This document shows, piece by piece, positions 24,855 to 33,345 of a DNA stretch of 64,000 nt. A model generated the notes under the pieces. It worked only from the letters and a program-made list of their open reading frames with translations. It ran no database searches and was not told the origin of the DNA. Source of the stretch: JBQTIY01 sp052387675 (GTDB lineage Bacteria > Planctomycetota > B15-G4); the NCBI GenBank assembly GCA_052387675.1, contig JBQTIY010000002.1, positions 1-64,000 on the forward strand, read 5' to 3'. The position numbers and the translations under genes were made by a program. Numbering within the stretch: the stretch's first letter is position 1; each line of letters starts with the position of its first letter.

Positions 24855-26983
24855 GCGCCGCGCCGCCATCTACGCCTTCCTTCTGGCCGAGGGTGGCGCT
24901 CGTGCTGACGGTGGCGCTCGTCTTCCGGCTGGTGGCGCATCCGCAGATGGCCCGCGCCGCAGACACCTTCGCGCCGATCGTTGACAGCGAGGCCTATTTG
25001 CTGCAGGCCCTGCGCGTCGCGGGCGGCGTCGATGCCGAGGAGGGCGTCTACTTTCAGGCGCCGTTGTACCCCTGGCTGCTCGGCAGCACGCTGCGGCTCT
25101 GCGGCGTGCCCGGCTTTGTCGGGGCGCAGTCGGCGGCCGACGTGCCGAGTGAGATCAGGTCAGCGGCGCTGCGCGTTGGCCGCGGACTCAATCTGGTGCT
25201 CGGCCTGTTGGCCGTCGCGCTGATCGCCCGCGTCGGGCACGTGCTCGCGGGCGCGGGTGCGGGACTGGCCGCCGGCCTGCTGGCCGCGCTCTACGCACCC
25301 TTCGTCGCCTTCGAGGGCCTGCTGCTCAAGGGCAGTCTCTCGTTGCTCTTTCTGCCCCTGGCAGTGTTGGCGGCGGCGCGCGCCTGGCGGCTGGGCTCAG
25401 CCCGCAGCTTTCTCTGGTGTGGCCTGGCGCTGGGGCTGGGCGGCCTCGTGCGCGCCAACCTTCAGCCGCTGGCCCTGCTCGCCGTGCTGAGCCTGCTGGT
25501 CTGGGGCCTGAGGCAGCGGAGGCTGCGGCACGCCTTGCTGGCTTCCGCAGCGCTGCTGCTCGGTGTGGCGCTGGCCGTGCTGCCGGTGGTCACGCGCAAC
25601 AGCTCGGTGGCGGGGCAGCTCGTGCTCTCGACGGCCGCGGGCGGGACGGCTTTCTACCAGTGCAACCATCCCGACAATCCCACCGGTCTGATGAAGCACA
25701 GCAGTCTGGTGCGCCAAGTGCCGCAGCACGAGTTGCAAGACTTCACCGCGCTGGCTGAGGAACGGCTCGGGCGCCGGCTGACGCCGGCGGAAGTTTCGAA
25801 CTACTGGTATCGCGAAACACTGGCTGCCATGGCCGAGCGGCCGGGCACGTGGCTGCTCGCCGAGCTGCGCAAGTTGGCCCTGCTCTTCTCGCGCTACGAG
25901 CCGATGGACAACAGCATGCCGGAGTTCGCAGCCTCGGCTGCGCCGGTGCTGGGCTGGTCGCCCGTCACGTACGGACTCGTTCTGCCGCTGGCCGTGGCCG
26001 GCCTGTGGCTGGGCTGGCGCCGCCGCCGCGACGAAGCGGAAGCCGGCGGCCGTCTCGCGCTGCTGCTCGGGCTCTGCGGCTACGGCGGCACGCTGCTGCT
26101 CTTCGTCGTGAGCGCGCGCTATCGCCTGCCGCTCGTGCCCCTGGTCATCGTCGCGGCGGGCTATCTGCTCGCGCGCCTGGGCACGCTGCTCAGTGCTGCA
26201 ACGCGGCCGCGCGAACGCTGGCAGGCCGGCGGTGCTCTGCTCGGCGGCCTGGCGCTGTCCTTCGTTTCGGAGAGTCCGCTCGGGCCGATCACCGAGCGCG
26301 AGCGCGCCACGGACTGGGTCGTGTGCCTCATGAATCGCGCCCAGATCGCGCGCGAGCGTTTCTCGGCCGCAGCGCTGCGTGGCGATGTGAGCGGAGCGGA
26401 GTCGGCGTGGCGCGCTGCGCGGCAGGATCTGGAGGCGGCGGTGGTCCGCGGGCACGCCGCGCGGATTCGCTCCGTGCGTCTGCACGCCGAACTGGCGGCC
26501 CTCGATCGCCTCAAGGCTCAGCTCGAAACCGATCCGGCGCAGCGCCAAGCGCTGCTGACCGGCGCTGCGGAACAACTGGAACTGGCGCTCTCGATCGACA
26601 GGCACTCGGCCGTGGTCCATCGGCAGCGCGGCCTTTTGCTCTACGACCTCGACCGACTCGCCGAGGCGGCACAGGCCTTCGGACAGGCACTGCAGGCCCT
26701 GCCACGAGACCGGGAGGCGCGTCAGTACCGGGCGCTTTGCACCTTGCAGCTCGGACAGGCCGCGGCGGCTGAAGAGGATGCGCGCTGGCTCACCGAGCAC
26801 GATGCCGAGGCCGACGATGGCTGGGGCCTGCTGAGCTGGAGTCTCGGCGAGCAGGGTCGCTTGGGCGAGGCCCGCTCCGCTCTTGAACGTTACGACCGGC
26901 TCGCGACCATGAGAGAGGCCTCGGGGCTCGCGCGGCGACTCCCGGAGATTCCGTACTTCGCCACGCTGCGGGCGGCGCCATGA
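24851..26983 (+). CDS. PMT/ArnT-like membrane glycosyltransferase with C-terminal TPRs
   Basis: A protein of about 710 residues starting at a TTG that overlaps the previous stop (TTGA). The first ~480 residues are a polytopic GT-C-type membrane protein: a first helix (VALVLTVALVF), an acidic extracytoplasmic loop with the DSEAYL motif expected for the catalytic Asp, then FQAPLYPWLLG and about ten hydrophobic segments. GT-C enzymes transfer sugars or aminoarabinose from polyprenyl-phosphate donors outside the membrane. Residues ~560-710 are helical TPR-like repeats (VVHRQRGLLLYDLDRLAEAA, ALCTLQLGQAAAAEED). This lipid-linked transferase plus TPR layout is common in planctomycetes. The following lipoprotein gene overlaps by ATGA. 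Confidence 0.78.
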   Translation: MSAAPPSTPSFWPRVALVLTVALVFRLVAHPQMARAADTFAPIVDSEAYLLQALRVAGGVDAEEGVYFQAPLYPWLLGSTLRLCGVPGFVGAQSAADVPSEIRSAALRVGRGLNLVLGLLAVALIARVGHVLAGAGAGLAAGLLAALYAPFVAFEGLLLKGSLSLLFLPLAVLAAARAWRLGSARSFLWCGLALGLGGLVRANLQPLALLAVLSLLVWGLRQRRLRHALLASAALLLGVALAVLPVVTRNSSVAGQLVLSTAAGGTAFYQCNHPDNPTGLMKHSSLVRQVPQHELQDFTALAEERLGRRLTPAEVSNYWYRETLAAMAERPGTWLLAELRKLALLFSRYEPMDNSMPEFAASAAPVLGWSPVTYGLVLPLAVAGLWLGWRRRRDEAEAGGRLALLLGLCGYGGTLLLFVVSARYRLPLVPLVIVAAGYLLARLGTLLSAATRPRERWQAGGALLGGLALSFVSESPLGPITERERATDWVVCLMNRAQIARERFSAAALRGDVSGAESAWRAARQDLEAAVVRGHAARIRSVRLHAELAALDRLKAQLETDPAQRQALLTGAAEQLELALSIDRHSAVVHRQRGLLLYDLDRLAEAAQAFGQALQALPRDREARQYRALCTLQLGQAAAAEEDARWLTEHDAEADDGWGLLSWSLGEQGRLGEARSALERYDRLATMREASGLARRLPEIPYFATLRAAP

Positions 26984-28623
26984 GCCTTGAGACGGGACTT
27001 CGTTGCCGGCCTGCTGCGGGGCTGCTGCTGCTGCTGCTGGCCGGCTGTGACGGCAGCAACGGAGCGCTTTTCGAACGCCTGTCGCAGCCCTTGGCCGACA
27101 TGCCCTGCGGCCGCGAGCCCGCCGAGACAATCCTGGAAGTCAACGGCGGCGGAGTCGCGCTCTTCGACGCTGACGGAGACGAGGACCAAGATCTCCTGCT
27201 GGTTGCTCCGGGGGTGTACCCCGTGCAGGGCGAGGCCCCAGGGCGGGCGAATCGGCTCTATCGCAACGACGGCGGCCGCTTCGTGGATGTCACGGCCGGC
27301 AGCGGCGTGGACGTGCCGGGTTGGTGCAACGGCGTCGCCGTGGGTGATGTCGATGCCGATGGCCGGCGCGACCTGTACATCACGCGCCTGGGCACGAACG
27401 TGCTCCTGCTCAATCGCGGCGGCATGGTTTTCGAGGAAGTGCCGGATGCGGCCGGCGCGGCGGGCGCCGCTGAAGACTGGAGCACGTCGGCTACCTTCGT
27501 CGACATCGACCGGGATGGCGATCTCGATCTTTACGTCGTGAACTATCTGGCCTTCGACCCGCTGCGGCCACCGCGCGACGGCGTGGGGGGCTGGTCGTGC
27601 AAGTGGCTTGGACTGCCCGTCATGTGCGGCCCGCAAGGCTTTGCTCCGCAGGCCGATCGCTTCTACCGCAACGAGGGCGGGCGCTTCGTCGAGGCCACCG
27701 ACGCGTTCGGCTTGGCCGCCGCGCCGTCCTTCGGTCTGGGAGTCATCGAGGGGGACTGGAACCTCGATGGCTGGCCCGACATCTATGTGAGCAACGACTC
27801 GATGCCCAACTTCCTCTTCCTCAGCGATGGAAAGGGCCGGCTTAGTGAACGCGGCGTGCTGCATGGCGCGGCCCTCAGCGCGCGCGGCCGCGAGCAGGCG
27901 GGCATGGGCATCGCCGCGGGCGACACGGACGGCGATGGCGACGAAGACTTGCTCGTGACCAACTTCTCCATGGAGTCCAACGCCTTCTATGTGAACCAGG
28001 GGGCCGGCATGTTTCGTGACGAGGCTGACACCGTGGGGCTGGGCGGCCCTTCGCGCGCTCTGCTGGGCTGGGGCGCTGCCTTTCTCGATGCGGACCTGGA
28101 CGGCGACTTGGATCTCATCACGGCGAATGGGCATGTTTATCCGGAAGCCGACGCCTCCAACTCGGGTACGAGCTGGGCACAGCCCGATGTCCTGTATTTG
28201 CAAGCTCCCGACCGCCGCTGGCTACCGGCGTCCTGGCCCGGCGAAGAGCCCGCGCCGAGCCGCGCGCTGGCCGTTGGTGACATCGACGACGACGGCGTGG
28301 CCGATCTCGTCATCACGCGGCTGTCGCGCCCGCCGGCGGTCTGGCGTGGCACGGCTGGCTCGGGGCGCAGCGTGCAGGTGCGCCTGCAAGGGCCGCCGGG
28401 CAATCCCGACGCCCTGGGCGCCACCTTGCTGCTGCGCGATGCGCTGGGCACGCGCTTCTGGCGCGTGCGCAGTTGCGGAGGTTTCCAGAGCGCTCAAGAT
28501 CCGCGTGCGATCTTCGCCTTCCGCGGGCCCTTCACGCTGGAGGTGCGCTGGCCCAACGGGCGCGTGCAGGAGGTCAGCAGCACGGTCGCCATGCGAGTCT
28601 CGCTCAAGCAGGAGGATTCATGA
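26980..28623 (+). CDS. CRTAC1-like FG-GAP/UnbV lipoprotein
   Basis: A 547-residue protein with an N-terminal lipobox (LLLLLLAGCDGSN), so predicted to be lipid-anchored. It carries about seven calcium-loop FG-GAP/VCBS repeats (DADGDEDQDLLLV, DVDADGRRDLYIT, DIDRDGDLDLYVV, DWNLDGWPDIYVS, DTDGDGDEDLLVT, DADLDGDLDLITA, DIDDDGVADLVIT) making a beta-propeller, and a C-terminal ASPIC/UnbV domain (about 455-545, with LGATLLLRDALGTRFWR, SCGGFQSAQDPRAIF and VRWPNGRVQEV). It overlaps both neighbours by 4 bp (ATGA each), so translation is coupled. Its partner may be the adjacent TPR lipoprotein. The molecular role of the family in bacteria is not established. Confidence 0.85.
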   Translation: MSLETGLRCRPAAGLLLLLLAGCDGSNGALFERLSQPLADMPCGREPAETILEVNGGGVALFDADGDEDQDLLLVAPGVYPVQGEAPGRANRLYRNDGGRFVDVTAGSGVDVPGWCNGVAVGDVDADGRRDLYITRLGTNVLLLNRGGMVFEEVPDAAGAAGAAEDWSTSATFVDIDRDGDLDLYVVNYLAFDPLRPPRDGVGGWSCKWLGLPVMCGPQGFAPQADRFYRNEGGRFVEATDAFGLAAAPSFGLGVIEGDWNLDGWPDIYVSNDSMPNFLFLSDGKGRLSERGVLHGAALSARGREQAGMGIAAGDTDGDGDEDLLVTNFSMESNAFYVNQGAGMFRDEADTVGLGGPSRALLGWGAAFLDADLDGDLDLITANGHVYPEADASNSGTSWAQPDVLYLQAPDRRWLPASWPGEEPAPSRALAVGDIDDDGVADLVITRLSRPPAVWRGTAGSGRSVQVRLQGPPGNPDALGATLLLRDALGTRFWRVRSCGGFQSAQDPRAIFAFRGPFTLEVRWPNGRVQEVSSTVAMRVSLKQEDS

Positions 28624-29558
28624 CGCGCACGGAGCCGAGCGCAGACCTCACGCGCCGTGTCCTGAGAGTGTTCTCGCGGAGAGCCGTGCTCGGTCTGGCG
28701 CTCGTGTTCCTGTCCTGCTCCGAGGCGGGCCCCGCGCCACTCACGGCCGGGGACGAGCAACGGCTCGCCGAGGCGCGTCTCGCCATGTCCGAAGAACGCT
28801 TTGACGACGTGGCGACCGTGTTGGCGCCGCTGCTCAGCCGCCAGCCGCCGCCCACGGCGGCCCAATTCATCGTGGGTTCAGCGGCCTACGAACTGCGCGA
28901 CTACCAGCAGGCCGTCACGCGTCTGAGCGATGCTGCGCAGCGTCAGCCGGAACTGCTGCCGTTCTCCTCCGGATTGGGTTTTGCCCAGTACAAACTGGGC
29001 GACTTCGCTGGAGCCAGGGAGACCTTCGCCGCGATCGTGGCCGTGCGGACGGATGCCTATAAGGCGCATTACGGACTCGGTCTGGTCGCTTTGACCGAGG
29101 GGCAACTGGCGCCCGCCCGCAGTGCACTGGAGCGCGCACTGCAACTCAAGCCCGACTACCTCAAGGCGCGTTTCGCCTACGGGCGGCTACTGCATGAGGA
29201 GGGCCGGCTCGCTGAGGCGCGCAGTGAACTCGAGGCGGTGCTGCAGGCCTGGCCGGCGCATGATGAGGCCCTCTATCGGCTCGGGCAGGTGCTGAGTGCG
29301 CTGGGCCTGACGGCTGAAGCGGAAGCGGTCATGGCGCAGCGCGCCGAGGTCTATCGCGTCAACGAAGCCATCGCCGGCCTGCAACTGCGCCGCGAAGGCG
29401 GCGAGGACAGCGCGACGCTCTGGATACAGCTCGTGGTGCTGCACCTAGAACTCGGCGATGTTGACGGCGCCGAGTCGGCTTTGCGCTCCGGCCTGCGGCG
29501 CTATCCAGGAGATTCCGGACTCGTGGCGCTGCAGCGCAGCGTCGCCGCAGCCCGCTAG
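28620..29558 (+). CDS. TPR lipoprotein
   Basis: A 312-residue protein with a signal peptide and lipobox (VLGLALVFLSCSEA; Cys near residue 34) followed by tandem TPR helices over most of its length (PPTAAQFIVGSAAYELRDYQ, FSSGLGFAQYKLGDFAGARE, YKAHYGLGLVALTEGQLA, KARFAYGRLLHEEGRLAEA, DEALYRLGQVLSALGL, ESALRSGLRRYPGD). The ATG at 28620 overlaps the previous stop and has an AGGAGG 4 nt upstream, a rare strong ribosome site here; upstream in-frame starts are rejected. The pairing of a CRTAC1-like protein with a TPR protein is frequent in planctomycetes, suggesting a surface complex. It ends the operon; the next gene has its own promoter. Confidence 0.83.
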   Translation: MTRTEPSADLTRRVLRVFSRRAVLGLALVFLSCSEAGPAPLTAGDEQRLAEARLAMSEERFDDVATVLAPLLSRQPPPTAAQFIVGSAAYELRDYQQAVTRLSDAAQRQPELLPFSSGLGFAQYKLGDFAGARETFAAIVAVRTDAYKAHYGLGLVALTEGQLAPARSALERALQLKPDYLKARFAYGRLLHEEGRLAEARSELEAVLQAWPAHDEALYRLGQVLSALGLTAEAEAVMAQRAEVYRVNEAIAGLQLRREGGEDSATLWIQLVVLHLELGDVDGAESALRSGLRRYPGDSGLVALQRSVAAAR

Positions 29559-29612
29559 GCAGACGCAGCCGAGGCAGTCACAGAACGGCGGCGCGCCGGC
29601 TGGGATGTGCCG

Positions 29613-29641
29613 TTGCAGCGCCGGGGCGTTTCGCCTAATCT
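29613..29641 (+). promoter_or_regulatory. Promoter of the isocitrate dehydrogenase gene
   Basis: TTGCAG (29613-29618), 17 bp, TAATCT (29636-29641). Transcription would begin about 29648, only 3-4 nt before the ATG at 29652, so the message would be nearly leaderless. Confidence 0.6.
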
Positions 29642-29651
29642 GTTGAACTGC

Positions 29652-30740
29652 ATGACTACGCATCCTGTGACTTTGATTCGCGGCGACGGAACCGGTCCGG
29701 AACTGGCCGCGGTGACGCGCGAAGTGCTCGACGCGACGGGCGTTTCGCTGGCCTGGGAAGTCGTCGATGCCGGCGAGAACCAGATGAAGGTGGCCGGCAC
29801 GCCCCTGCCGGAAAGCGTGCTCGACTCACTGCGCCGCAACAAGGTGGGCATCAAGGCCCCGATCACGACGCCGATCGGCACGGGCTTCCGCTCGGTCAAC
29901 GTGGCCCTGCGCAAGGAACTGGATCTCTACGCCTGCGTGCGGCCGTGCAAGACCTACGAGGGCGTGCGCACACACCATAAGAACATCAACTTGGTGATCG
30001 TGCGCGAGAACACCGAGGACCTGTACGCAGGCATCGAGTTCGAGCGCGATCGCGAAGACACGGCCCGGCTGCTGGAGACGATCAAGGAGTACCGGCCGGG
30101 AGCGGTCTTCGGCAAGCAGGTGGGCCTCTCCATCAAGCCCATCAGTGTCGAGCGCAGCCGGCGCATCGTGAAGTACGCCTTCGACTACGCGCGCGCCAAC
30201 GGCCGCAAGAAGGTCACGGCCGTGCACAAGGCCAACATCATGAAGTTCACCGACGGGCTCTTTCTGGAGGTCGCGCGCGACGTGGCGCGCGAGTATCCGG
30301 AGGTCGAGTTCAACGATCGCATCGTCGACAACATGTGCATGCAGCTCGTGCAGACGCCGCATGACTACGACGTGCTCGTGCTGCCGAATCTCTACGGCGA
30401 CATCGTCTCGGATCTGTGCGCGGCGCTGGTGGGCGGTCTGGGCGTGGCGCCGGGCGCGAACATCGGCACGAGCGGGGCGCTCTTCGAGGCGGTGCACGGC
30501 AGCGCGCCCAAGTACACTGGCCTCAATCGCGTGAACCCAACGGCCATGATCCTCTCGGGCGTGCTCATGCTGCGCCATCTGGGAGAGCGGCCGGCGGCCG
30601 ATCGCCTGGAACGTGCCGTGGCGCGCGTGCTGGCCGAGGGTCGTGAAGTGACCTACGACCTGCGCCCCAACAAGAGCACCGAGGGTGCCGTGGGCACGCG
30701 CGAGATGGGGCAGGCGATCATTCGCCACCTGGCGGAGTGA
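29652..30740 (+). CDS. NAD-type isocitrate/isopropylmalate dehydrogenase family enzyme
   Basis: A 362-residue beta-decarboxylating dehydrogenase. Visible: IRGDGTGPELAAV, the substrate-binding RENTEDLYAGIEFE (pattern of isocitrate rather than isopropylmalate enzymes), KKVTAVHKANIMKFTDGLFLE with the catalytic Lys, NDRIVDNMCMQLV, the metal-binding LPNLYGDIVSDLCAALVGG and FEAVHGSAPKYTG. Size and motifs fit NAD-dependent isocitrate dehydrogenase, though homoisocitrate or tartrate dehydrogenase activity cannot be excluded. The ATG at 29652 fits the conserved start. No good Shine-Dalgarno is seen, consistent with a very short leader. The stop overlaps the GTG of pyk. With sucCD nearby it fits the TCA cycle. 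Confidence 0.88.
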   Translation: MTTHPVTLIRGDGTGPELAAVTREVLDATGVSLAWEVVDAGENQMKVAGTPLPESVLDSLRRNKVGIKAPITTPIGTGFRSVNVALRKELDLYACVRPCKTYEGVRTHHKNINLVIVRENTEDLYAGIEFERDREDTARLLETIKEYRPGAVFGKQVGLSIKPISVERSRRIVKYAFDYARANGRKKVTAVHKANIMKFTDGLFLEVARDVAREYPEVEFNDRIVDNMCMQLVQTPHDYDVLVLPNLYGDIVSDLCAALVGGLGVAPGANIGTSGALFEAVHGSAPKYTGLNRVNPTAMILSGVLMLRHLGERPAADRLERAVARVLAEGREVTYDLRPNKSTEGAVGTREMGQAIIRHLAE

Positions 30741-32200
30741 GCCCGCCGCCCGTGGGCAAACCGCTCGGGCGCCGCACCCGCATCATCGCCACGCTGGGGC
30801 CGGCCAGCAGTTCCGAGGCCCAGTTGCGCCGGCTGCTGCTGGCGGGGGTGGACATCGTCCGCCTCAACTTTTCGCACGGAACCCACGCTGAACACGGGCT
30901 CATGCTGCGCCGCGTGCGCCGGGTCGCCAAAAAGCTGGGTTTGCCGGTGGCCATCCTCCAAGACCTGGCTGGGCCGAAAATGCGCGTCGGCCTGCTGCAG
31001 GACGACGCGGTGCGCCTGCGCCAGGGCGCCACGCTCATGGTCGTAGAAGGCTCCGAGATCGGAACAGCCGAATGCCTCACGGTGCAGGCCGCCGGCGTGG
31101 TTCGCCGGCTAGTGCCCGGCCAGGAGATCCGGCTGGCCGATGGCCTCATCGCGCTGCGCGTGAAGGCGCGCCGCCGCGAGGGCGTGCTCTGCCAAGTCGT
31201 AACGGGCGGCACGGTACGCAGCCGCCAGGGCTTTCATGTGCCCGGCGCACTGCCGGGCGTCGCCGTACTCACGGCCCGTGATCGCCGTGACCTGGCCTTT
31301 GGTCTGTCGCTGGGCGTCGATGGCGTGGCGCTCTCCTTCGTGCGCGGCCCGCAGGACATCTTGCAGTTGCGGCGCTTCCTCGACCGCCACGGTGCGCGGC
31401 CTTTCGTGGTGGCCAAGATCGAACGCGCCGAGGCACTGGCGAATCTGGAAGCGATTCTTGAGGTCACCAGCGGCGTCATGGTGGCGCGCGGCGACCTGGG
31501 CGTGGAACTCGGCGTCGAGAATGTGCCCCTCGCGCAAAAGCGCATTGTGGCCGCCTGCCGGCGGGCGCGTAAGCCCGTGATCACCGCCACACAGATGCTC
31601 GAAAGCATGATCGAGCAGCCGCAGCCGACGCGCGCCGAGGTCTCCGATGTGGCCAATGCGGTGCTGGAAGGCGCCGATGCCCTCATGCTTTCGGCAGAAA
31701 CGGCCATCGGCAGCCATGCCGTGGCGGCTGTCGCAGTTTTGGGGCGCATCGCACAGCGCGTCGAGCAGGAGGGCACGCTCGCGCCGGAGGATGCGCTGCC
31801 GCTCGAGATCGAGGACCCGACCTTGGCCGTGGCGCGGGCCGCGCGCATGGCGGCGCGGGCCGTGCGGGCGGCCGCGGTGCTGGCCTTCACCGATACAGGA
31901 CGCACCGCCCGCCTCGTCAGCAGCCAGCGTCCGCGCCGGCCGATCTTCGGCTTCACCTCGCGCTTGGACACCTGGCGGCGCATGAAGTTCTTCTGGGGCA
32001 TCACGCCCGTGCTCATCGGGCGCTTGCGCTCCACGGAGGCTGCGGTGGCCGTGGCCGAGGAACTGCTGCTGCGCAAGGGGCTGGTGCGGCGGGGCGATCA
32101 GGTCGTCGTGGTCTGCGGCGAGGGCATCGCCAGCGGCAGCACAAACACAGTCAAGATCCACACTCTCGGTGCGGCCCAGCGCGCTCAGGCGCGGAAGTAG
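30737..32200 (+). CDS. pyk: Pyruvate kinase
   Basis: Converts phosphoenolpyruvate and ADP to pyruvate and ATP; 487 residues, GTG start overlapping the previous stop (GTGA). Hallmarks: IIATLGPASSS, RLNFSHG, LQDLAGPKMRVG, the catalytic-Lys segment VVAKIERAEALANLE, VMVARGDLGVELG and ITATQMLESMI-to-SDVANAVLEGADALMLSAETA. The C-terminal allosteric domain is present (RRGDQVVVVCGEGIASGSTNTVKIH), with the usual turn for a sugar-phosphate effector not obvious. The 3' end overlaps the convergent dcd gene by 16 bp with no terminator between. Confidence 0.96.
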   Translation: MSPPPVGKPLGRRTRIIATLGPASSSEAQLRRLLLAGVDIVRLNFSHGTHAEHGLMLRRVRRVAKKLGLPVAILQDLAGPKMRVGLLQDDAVRLRQGATLMVVEGSEIGTAECLTVQAAGVVRRLVPGQEIRLADGLIALRVKARRREGVLCQVVTGGTVRSRQGFHVPGALPGVAVLTARDRRDLAFGLSLGVDGVALSFVRGPQDILQLRRFLDRHGARPFVVAKIERAEALANLEAILEVTSGVMVARGDLGVELGVENVPLAQKRIVAACRRARKPVITATQMLESMIEQPQPTRAEVSDVANAVLEGADALMLSAETAIGSHAVAAVAVLGRIAQRVEQEGTLAPEDALPLEIEDPTLAVARAARMAARAVRAAAVLAFTDTGRTARLVSSQRPRRPIFGFTSRLDTWRRMKFFWGITPVLIGRLRSTEAAVAVAEELLLRKGLVRRGDQVVVVCGEGIASGSTNTVKIHTLGAAQRAQARK

Positions 32201-33276
32201 CGCGACAGCGCCAGGCCCTGATTCTGGTAGGCCGAGCCGCCGCCACCGTAGAGCTGTTCACAGGGCGCCACCGTGGCGCTGAACTGCAGCCGGAAGATCG
32301 GCTGGCCGTGCTCCACGCGGAAGGGCACATCGTGGGCGCGCACTTCGAGCACGGCGCGCGCTCCATGGGGACTGTCCGGGCCCCAGCCGAAGCCGGGATC
32401 GAAGAAGCCGGCGTAGTTGGTGCGTAACTCGCCCATGCCCACGTCGTAGGGCAGCATCTCGGCCGCGAGGTCAGGCGGGATGCGCAGCCGCTCCCGCGAG
32501 GCCAGGATGAAGAAGTCCTCCGGCGTGAGCGTGAGCGCGCCATCTGCTTCCGGGTGCACAGGCTCGAAGTAGGCCGCCGCGTCGTGGTCCAGACGCGCCA
32601 GGTCGAGTGTCGGCGCGCCGGCGCGCGCGCGAAAACCCACCGGACCGCCGGCGCGCTCGGGCAGCAAGGAGAGCCCGAGCAGCAGCGAGGCATCCTGCAC
32701 TTCGTGCGGCGCGCCGTCGGGCAGCAGCGCCTGGCGCACGACGCGCTCGCGGAGTTCGTCGTCGGGCAGCAGTGAGCGGCCCGAAAGGAAACGCACCTGG
32801 TTCAAGCGTTGGCCCAGCGCCACGCGGATGTCAAAGGAGCGCGGCACGATCTCCAGCCAAAGCGGGCCGTGATAGCCGGCGGGAATGTCGTCGAAGCGGT
32901 CGTGACGATCCACGACCGTGCGCGTGAAGACGTCGATGCGGCCGGTGGAACTGCGCGGGTTGGCGCGCGCTGCCAGACCGGCCGGCAAGGCCAGTTCCTC
33001 AAGCAGGCGCACGAGATAGACCTGCCCGCGGCGCAGCACCGCACCGCCCGGCGCCGTGAGGTCGAGCCGGGCCTGCACGAGCGGGGCCACGGCGCTGGCC
33101 ACCAATCCGCCGGCCGGGAGAAAGCCCGCGCGGATGGCGAGCGCCTCTTCACCGAGGCGCAGGTCGAGCGTGGTGGGCTGGAACTGCACCGCTGACCATT
33201 CGCGGCGCGCCGTCAGCACGCCCGCGCGCACGAGGTCTTGGATCTGGCGGTGGGTCAGGATCCCCGGAGCGAGCAC
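32185..33276 (-). CDS. dcd: Long-form (tandem) dCTP deaminase
   Basis: Predicted dCTP deaminase supplying dUTP for thymidylate synthesis; 363 residues, about twice the usual 190. The sequence reads as two related halves: residues ~1-190 (FQPTTLDLRLGEEA, NPRSSTGRIDVFTRTV, IPAGYHGPLWLEIVP) and ~190-363 (VGMGELRTNYAGFFDPGFGWG, RAVLEVRAHDVPFRVEHGQP). Each has the dUTPase-fold LE motif that holds the catalytic Glu in Dcd. Such long enzymes are known, chiefly from alphaproteobacteria. The GTG start is supported by a TAGACT -10 hexamer exactly 6 nt upstream, predicting a leaderless mRNA. It is divergent from sucC. Confidence 0.85.
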   Translation of the reverse strand: MLAPGILTHRQIQDLVRAGVLTARREWSAVQFQPTTLDLRLGEEALAIRAGFLPAGGLVASAVAPLVQARLDLTAPGGAVLRRGQVYLVRLLEELALPAGLAARANPRSSTGRIDVFTRTVVDRHDRFDDIPAGYHGPLWLEIVPRSFDIRVALGQRLNQVRFLSGRSLLPDDELRERVVRQALLPDGAPHEVQDASLLLGLSLLPERAGGPVGFRARAGAPTLDLARLDHDAAAYFEPVHPEADGALTLTPEDFFILASRERLRIPPDLAAEMLPYDVGMGELRTNYAGFFDPGFGWGPDSPHGARAVLEVRAHDVPFRVEHGQPIFRLQFSATVAPCEQLYGGGGSAYQNQGLALSRYFRA

Positions 33277-33282
33277 GTGCTC

Positions 33283-33288
33283 AGTCTA
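33283..33288 (-). promoter_or_regulatory. -10 element of dcd (leaderless)
   Basis: TAGACT on the minus strand ends 6 nt before the GTG start of dcd, placing +1 on the start codon. The hexamer is the same as in the metK and tatA promoters. No convincing -35 is seen 16-18 bp upstream. Confidence 0.5.
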
Positions 33289-33309
33289 CCGATCGTCCGC
33301 TGCGCCGCC

Positions 33310-33339
33310 TTGACCGGCTGGTCGGCGGCGAGACAAGAT
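33310..33339 (+). promoter_or_regulatory. Promoter of sucC (leaderless)
   Basis: TTGACC (33310-33315), 18 bp, CAAGAT (33334-33339), ending 6 nt before the sucC ATG, so +1 falls on the start codon. The -35 overlaps the region where a dcd -35 would lie; the promoters are back to back. Confidence 0.45.
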
Positions 33340-33345
33340 CCCCGG

